From Pseudomonadota bacterium (lineage in GTDB: Bacteria; Pseudomonadota; Alphaproteobacteria; CACIAM-22H2): 9,165 nt of DNA. Of this stretch, positions 5,993-9,165 are shown piece by piece. Made by a program: the position numbers and the translations under genes. The stretch lies in NCBI GenBank assembly GCA_020161965.1, contig JAIUNH010000117.1:1-9165 (forward strand), read 5' to 3'. Below the pieces are notes generated by a model. It had not been told where the DNA came from and made no database searches. It saw only the letters and a list, made by a program, of their open reading frames with translations. The first letter of the stretch is position 1. The number at the start of each line of letters is the position of its first letter.

Positions 5993-8049
5993 AGCTTCGC
6001 CGTCGCTTTTTCGAGCCAAACCTTCGTTTCCGCATCGACCAACGGCCCGATCGTCGCCAAGACGCGCGCGTGATACGCATCCATCCAGGCGCGTTCGTCC
6101 GCGCTAAGCAGCGCCAAGTCGATCAGCTCGCGCGCGATGGGGGCGAGGGTCAGCGTTTCGAAGCCGAGCATCGGGCGTTCGGCTCCCGGCGTTTGCGGCA
6201 ATTCCATCACCGCGATCAGGTTTTCGATGCGGATGCCGTATTCGCCGGTTTTGTAATAGCCGGGCTCGTTCGACACGATCATGCCCGGCAGCAAAGCCTG
6301 GGTGTTCGGCATTTTGGAAATGCGCTGCGGGCCTTCATGGACCGACAGATAGGATCCCACGCCGTGGCCGGTGCCGTGATCGTAATCGAGCCCGGCTTCC
6401 CATAACGGCGCGCGGGCGAGCGCATCAAGCTGCGAGCCGGTCGTGCCCTTGGGGAAGCGCACGGTGGCGAGCGCGATATGCCCCTTCAACACGCGGGTGA
6501 AGCGATCCTTCTGCTCCGCCGTCGGATTGCCGATGGCGAGCGTACGCGTGATGTCGGTCGTGCCCTCGAGATATTGGGCGCCCGAATCCACGAGATAGAG
6601 CATGTCGGGCGCGATGCGCTTCGACGTGCTGGGCGTGGCGCGATAATGGACGATCGCGCCGTTCGATCCCGCACCCGAGATCGTGTCGAAACTCGTATCG
6701 CGGAAATTCGCACCCTCACGACGGAATTCGAGCAAGCGATCGGCCGCCGAGATTTCGTCGAGCGTGCCCTTCACCCCTTCGCGCGCGATGAAGGCGAGGA
6801 ACTGCGCCACCGCCGCACCGTCGCGGATATGCGCGTCGCGTGTACCCTGCAATTCGCCGGCGTTCTTGCGCGCCTTGGGCAGCGCGCACAGGCACGCATC
6901 GCGTGTGAGCACGGCGCCCGACGATGAGAGGGTCGAATCGATCCACGCGGCCGAGGTCGCGCGATCGGTCAGCACGCGCGCCTTGCGTTTGCCAAGATCG
7001 GCGAGCGCACCGGCGAACGCGTCGGGTGCATGCAGACGCACGGCATTGCCCAGATGCGCGAAGGTGCCGGGCGCCACTTTGCGCGGATCGACGAACAGAT
7101 CGACCGAGCCTTGCTCGTCGGCGTTCAGAACGGCGAAGCCCAATGCCAGGGGCGTGTGCGGCACGTCGCCGCCGCGCACGTTCAGCAGCCACGCCAATGA
7201 ATCGGGGGCCGACACCACCGCCGCGTCGAGCTTGCGCTTGCGCAAATCGCCGGCGAGTTCCGCGCGCTTCTCGCCCGAGGCTTTGCCCGCGAAAGCGAGA
7301 TCGTGCGGTACCATCGGCGAGATCGGGGCCGCGGGCTTGTCCGGCCATACGCGATCGATCGGGTTGTCGGGCACGGCCACCAGCGTGGCGCCGGCGGTTT
7401 CGCAGGCTTGGCGCAAACGCTCGATCCCGTCGCTGCCATGCAGCCACGGATCGTAGCCGATCTTGCCGCCCTTGGGCGCGTTGGCCGCGAGCCATTCATG
7501 CGTCGGCTCTTCGACCAGATGGCGATATTCGAAAATCGAACCGTCGACTTGGGCGCGCACCTGCAACGTATAGCGCCCGTCGATGAAGATCGCGGCCTTG
7601 TCGGCCAGCACGATCGTCGCCCCCGCCGAGCCGGTGAATCCGGTGAGCCACGCCAAACGCTCGGCACGCGGGCTGACATATTCGCCTTGATGTTCGTCGC
7701 CGCGCGGCAGCACGAAACCGGCAAGGCCGCGCCGCGCGAGTTCGGCGCGCAAATCGGCGACGCGCGTGGCGCGCCATTCGCCTTCGCCCAGACCGAACGC
7801 GATTTTCGCAGCGAGTTCGGCTTTCATGGCATCGAGCTGGGCGCGCAACGCATCGGACGGCACATCGCAAACCAAGGCGTGCCAGGCGCGCGGATCCTCG
7901 CCTTGCGGGGCGGCCAGAACGCCGTCCAACAGGGCGCGAACCCCGGCAACGTCCATTTTGGCGCCGTGTTTGGCCAGCAATCCCGCGAGCGCGGTATCGC
8001 CTTGATAGGTTTCACGGCAGGCGGGGGTCGGTTGATCGCGTGGCGGCAT
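5989..8049 (-). CDS. Xaa-Pro aminopeptidase (aminopeptidase P, M24B) with N-terminal extension
   Basis: Aminopeptidase P removes the first residue from peptides whose second residue is proline; no signal peptide is seen, so it is probably cytoplasmic. The 686-residue protein has the M24 pita-bread fold at its C-terminus with all five dinuclear-metal ligands: Asp488 (VDSG), Asp499 (TTDITR), His562 (GTGHGVG), Glu595 (SNEPGYY) and Glu609 (RIEN). His468 and His571 (VHEGP) fit active-site positions. Two creatinase-like N-terminal domains precede it; DEHQGEYVSPRAERLAWLTGFTGSAG (118-143) is typical of the long, three-domain subfamily rather than short E. coli PepP. About 95 residues precede the usual family start near residue 93. 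I chose ATG 8047-8049 because a promoter-like pair lies just before it; Met75 is an alternative with no ribosome binding site. Its stop overlaps the ligA stop tail to tail. Confidence 0.94.
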   Translation of the reverse strand: MPPRDQPTPACRETYQGDTALAGLLAKHGAKMDVAGVRALLDGVLAAPQGEDPRAWHALVCDVPSDALRAQLDAMKAELAAKIAFGLGEGEWRATRVADLRAELARRGLAGFVLPRGDEHQGEYVSPRAERLAWLTGFTGSAGATIVLADKAAIFIDGRYTLQVRAQVDGSIFEYRHLVEEPTHEWLAANAPKGGKIGYDPWLHGSDGIERLRQACETAGATLVAVPDNPIDRVWPDKPAAPISPMVPHDLAFAGKASGEKRAELAGDLRKRKLDAAVVSAPDSLAWLLNVRGGDVPHTPLALGFAVLNADEQGSVDLFVDPRKVAPGTFAHLGNAVRLHAPDAFAGALADLGKRKARVLTDRATSAAWIDSTLSSSGAVLTRDACLCALPKARKNAGELQGTRDAHIRDGAAVAQFLAFIAREGVKGTLDEISAADRLLEFRREGANFRDTSFDTISGAGSNGAIVHYRATPSTSKRIAPDMLYLVDSGAQYLEGTTDITRTLAIGNPTAEQKDRFTRVLKGHIALATVRFPKGTTGSQLDALARAPLWEAGLDYDHGTGHGVGSYLSVHEGPQRISKMPNTQALLPGMIVSNEPGYYKTGEYGIRIENLIAVMELPQTPGAERPMLGFETLTLAPIARELIDLALLSADERAWMDAYHARVLATIGPLVDAETKVWLEKATAKL

Positions 8050-8056
8050 GGTTGGA

Positions 8057-8085
8057 AACCTAAGCACGCCAAGGCTTTGCGGCAA
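8057..8085 (-). promoter_or_regulatory. Weak predicted promoter of the aminopeptidase gene
   Basis: On the minus strand, TTGCCG (8080-8085), a 17-bp spacer and TAGGTT (8057-8062) precede the ATG by 7 bases. The -10 matches the consensus at only three positions. If real, the mRNA would be leaderless, like those proposed for bamD and recN, and translation would start at 8049. Confidence 0.25.
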
Positions 8086-8112
8086 TAGCCGGAAAGCTTC
8101 CGGCGTTCTGCC
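8081..8112. promoter_or_regulatory. Inverted repeat upstream of the aminopeptidase gene
   Basis: GCCGGAA (8088-8094) and TTCCGGC (8098-8104) form a perfect 7-bp dyad with a 3-base centre. Outer arms GGCA (8081-8084) and TGCC (8109-8112) extend it with small internal loops. It overlaps the proposed minus-strand -35, so it could be an operator. It is not followed by a T run on either strand, which argues against a terminator. Confidence 0.35.
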
Positions 8113-8113
8113 C

Positions 8114-8126
8114 TGCGCACTGCGCA
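8114..8126. repeat. Tandem palindromes TGCGCA-C-TGCGCA
   Basis: The self-complementary hexamer TGCGCA occurs at 8114-8119 and again at 8121-8126, separated by one base. Together with the two larger palindromes at 8163-8195 it gives this divergent intergenic region several TGCG/CGCA half-sites. It may be part of an operator array, but the hexamer alone is not rare in GC-rich DNA. Confidence 0.3.
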
Positions 8127-8162
8127 ATTGTGTCAGAATGCTGCATGCGCGAAATGCATTGC

Positions 8163-8195
8163 TGCGGCGCACTATCATCTGATGTTGCGGCGCAC
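8163..8195. repeat. Paired identical palindromic boxes TGCGGCGCAC
   Basis: TGCGGCGCAC occurs at 8163-8172 and 8186-8195. Each copy contains TGCG-G-CGCA, a perfect dyad about one central base, and the centres lie 23 bp apart, roughly two helical turns. Equal-phase repeats of a palindrome between divergent promoters are the usual form of a site for a dimeric regulator bound cooperatively. They lie 94-126 bases upstream of the DUF1127 start and just before its proposed promoter. The regulator cannot be named from the sequence. Confidence 0.4.
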
Positions 8196-8208
8196 AAGAT
8201 CGCCTACA

Positions 8209-8237
8209 TTGAGCTTGTTCGTTCGTTGGCGAATGAT
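8209..8237 (+). promoter_or_regulatory. Possible promoter of the DUF1127 gene
   Basis: TTGAGC (8209-8214), a 17-bp spacer and AATGAT (8232-8237) give a moderate sigma70-like match, predicting a start near 8244 and a leader of about 45 bases that contains the AAGGAG ribosome binding site. I looked for alphaproteobacterial RpoH (CTTG with CYTAT) and EcfG (GGAAC with CGTT) promoters and found no correctly spaced pair. Confidence 0.3.
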
Positions 8238-8288
8238 CTGCCGAATGGTCGGCGAGACCGCTAACGAGTTGATAAGGAGATAGAAATC

Positions 8289-8645
8289 ATGTCCGCCCAG
8301 TCGCAGTTCAATGCCGTCCCGTCCTTTGGCGCCAACGGCGCCCGGATCGACGAGCTGGAGCTCTCGATGGCGGCCCGTCGTGCGCGCGCCAAGCTGGTCT
8401 ACGAGGCCGTGCAGGCGCTGGTCGCGAAGTTCAAGTCGTGGAACGAGCGTCGCCAGACGTTCGCGGAACTCGACTCGCTCGACGACCGCACGCTCGCCGA
8501 TATCGGCATCAACCGCGCCGAAATCGCCCAGATCGCTTCGGGCCATTATGTCCGCGACGGCTACGCGCCGTTCGACGCCTCGGCCGCCCCGGCGGTCCTC
8601 GCGGCGAATGTCGTGCAGGTTCGCCCGGCCGCCCGCGCGGCCTAA
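8289..8645 (+). CDS. DUF1127 domain protein (YjiS-like)
   Basis: This 118-residue protein carries a DUF1127 domain at about residues 45-82. The diagnostic parts are the aromatic/basic helix FKSWNERRQTFAEL and then DSLDDRTLADIGINRAEIAQI. DUF1127 proteins are small, basic and common in alphaproteobacteria. From the literature as I know it, Rhodobacter CcaF1 is an RNA-binding member that affects small-RNA processing, and Agrobacterium members affect RNA levels and phosphate metabolism. The role of this copy is not known. It is longer than minimal members: about 44 residues precede the domain, with a basic ARRARAKL stretch, and an Ala/Pro/Val-rich tail (96-118) follows. ATG 8289 is fixed by a strong AAGGAG at 8274-8279, 9 bases upstream. 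It is monocistronic, ending in a hairpin region and a terminator. Confidence 0.88.
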   Translation: MSAQSQFNAVPSFGANGARIDELELSMAARRARAKLVYEAVQALVAKFKSWNERRQTFAELDSLDDRTLADIGINRAEIAQIASGHYVRDGYAPFDASAAPAVLAANVVQVRPAARAA

Positions 8646-8749
8646 CGCCTAAGGATCAAGCGCCCGTCCCGTTTCTCCTCCCTTCGGGGCGGAGCTGCCG
8701 ATCCAGCGGAGCGGCGATGCCCAAAAGGCGTCGCCGCTCTTCGCTTTTT
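8646..8749 (+). ncRNA. Candidate CcsR/cuckoo-like sRNA in the DUF1127 3' region
   Basis: Directly after the DUF1127 stop, CCGTCCCG (8664-8671) pairs with CGGGGCGG (8685-8692), an 8-bp stem with one U-G pair. Its 13-base loop contains CTCCTCCC (8675-8682), which matches eight of nine bases of the CCUCCUCCC anti-Shine-Dalgarno motif. The region ends with a strong intrinsic terminator at 8709-8749. From established knowledge, the CcsR RNAs of Rhodobacter sphaeroides and the related cuckoo RNAs display CCUCCUCCC in hairpin loops and are cotranscribed with an upstream DUF1127 gene. That a processed small RNA is made here is inference. Only one motif hairpin is seen rather than two or several copies. 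The 5' end is unknown; 8646 is simply the first base after the stop. Confidence 0.5.
8709..8749 (+). terminator. Rho-independent terminator of the DUF1127 unit
   Basis: Bases 8709-8721 pair with 8727-8739 as a 13-bp stem with one U-G pair and a CAAAA loop, followed by TTCGCTTTTT (8740-8749). This should end the DUF1127 transcript and any 3'-derived small RNA, and it isolates the tautomerase gene 92 bases downstream. Confidence 0.87.
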
Positions 8750-8841
8750 AAGACACCGGTTCACAAGTCTTGCGCCGCCCCGCCCTCTAGCCACCGGCGC
8801 GACGCGGACTCATCTTCTCCCGATAACGACAGGAGAAGCCC

Positions 8842-9165
8842 ATGCCGCTCGTGCGTATCGACATTCCCGAAGGCAAGCCGGAAGCCTGGATCAAAGCGGT
8901 CGCCGACGGCGTCCACGCCGCTTTGGTTGCCACCGGCACCGTGCCCGCCGACGATCGCTTCCAAGTGATCGACGAACACAAGCCGGGCCGGCTGATCGCC
9001 GATCCCCAATACATGAACATCGCGCGCGGGCCCGATTTCACGCTGGTCCATATTTTCTGGAGCGTGGGCCGTTCCGACGACATCAAGCGCGGGCTTTACG
9101 CCGCGATCGCGCGCAACCTCGTCAACGATCCGGGTTTGCGGCCCGAAGATGTGATGATCACGTTG
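8842..9165 (+). CDS. Tautomerase family protein (partial, 3' end outside window)
   Basis: The reading frame is open from ATG 8842 to the end of the window (108 codons, no stop). The product begins MPLVRIDIPEGK, so after Met removal Pro becomes the N-terminal residue, the catalytic base of the 4-oxalocrotonate tautomerase superfamily. DRFQVIDEHKPGRLIADPQY (residues 38-57) and a C-terminal GRSDDIKRGLYAAIARNL followed by PGLRPEDVMITL fit the longer, single-chain tautomerase proteins of about 130 residues, so roughly 20 residues are missing. Substrate unknown. A strong AGGAG at 8831-8835 lies 6 bases before the ATG. No clear promoter is visible between the terminator ending at 8749 and the start. 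Confidence 0.87.
   Translation, partial: MPLVRIDIPEGKPEAWIKAVADGVHAALVATGTVPADDRFQVIDEHKPGRLIADPQYMNIARGPDFTLVHIFWSVGRSDDIKRGLYAAIARNLVNDPGLRPEDVMITL

Noticed and set aside
3716..6019. Open frame of 767 codons on the minus strand, opposite ligA
   Set aside because: It mirrors ligA codon by codon, has no family motif, and would cover a complete, certain gene. It is an artefact of GC-rich codon use.
8050..8288. RpoH or EcfG stress promoters for the DUF1127 gene
   Set aside because: CTTG and CGTT fragments occur, but no partner element lies at the required spacing.
8761..9086. Minus-strand frames of 96-99 codons opposite the tautomerase gene
   Set aside because: The plus frame has a strong ribosome binding site and a clear family match; the antisense frames have neither.

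Overview
The window looks like ordinary chromosome from a GC-rich alphaproteobacterium, probably of the broad Rhodospirillales type. The evidence is the FtsZ C-terminus typical of that class, the gene order ftsZ-lpxC-bamD-recN-ligA, codons strongly biased to G/C at third positions, and a DUF1127 gene with an anti-Shine-Dalgarno hairpin behind it. I see no insertion sequence, prophage, CRISPR array, tRNA or rRNA.

Layout, left to right. (1) 1-107 is the end of ftsZ, the last gene of the division cluster. A strong intrinsic terminator follows at 155-206, then two smaller hairpins before lpxC. (2) 289-5992, all on +, is an envelope and genome-maintenance block. lpxC makes lipid A and bamD inserts outer-membrane proteins. 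recN repairs double-strand breaks and ligA is the NAD+-dependent DNA ligase. recN and ligA overlap by 4 bases. bamD and recN each have a sigma70-like promoter whose -10 lies only 6-10 bases before the ATG, and neither has a Shine-Dalgarno sequence, so both mRNAs may be leaderless. A near-consensus alphaproteobacterial SOS box lies against the recN -35. (3) 5989-8049 on - is a 686-residue aminopeptidase P whose stop codon overlaps that of ligA tail to tail. It carries about 95 residues in front of the usual family N-terminus. (4) 8050-8288 is a divergent regulatory region rich in dyads, including two identical copies of the near-palindrome TGCGGCGCAC 23 bp apart. (5) 8289-8645 on + is a DUF1127 protein with a strong ribosome binding site. 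(6) 8646-8749 is the 3' region of that gene: a hairpin presents CUCCUCCC in its loop and a strong terminator follows. This matches the DUF1127-plus-CCUCCUCCC arrangement of the CcsR/cuckoo sRNAs of other alphaproteobacteria. (7) 8842-9165 is the start of a tautomerase-family gene that runs off the window.

The core genes are standard. The most interesting item is the candidate small RNA after the DUF1127 gene. Next come the paired palindromes before that gene, the leaderless-type promoters, and the SOS-like box at recN. Promoter, operator and RNA calls rest on pattern reading alone; no search or folding program was run.
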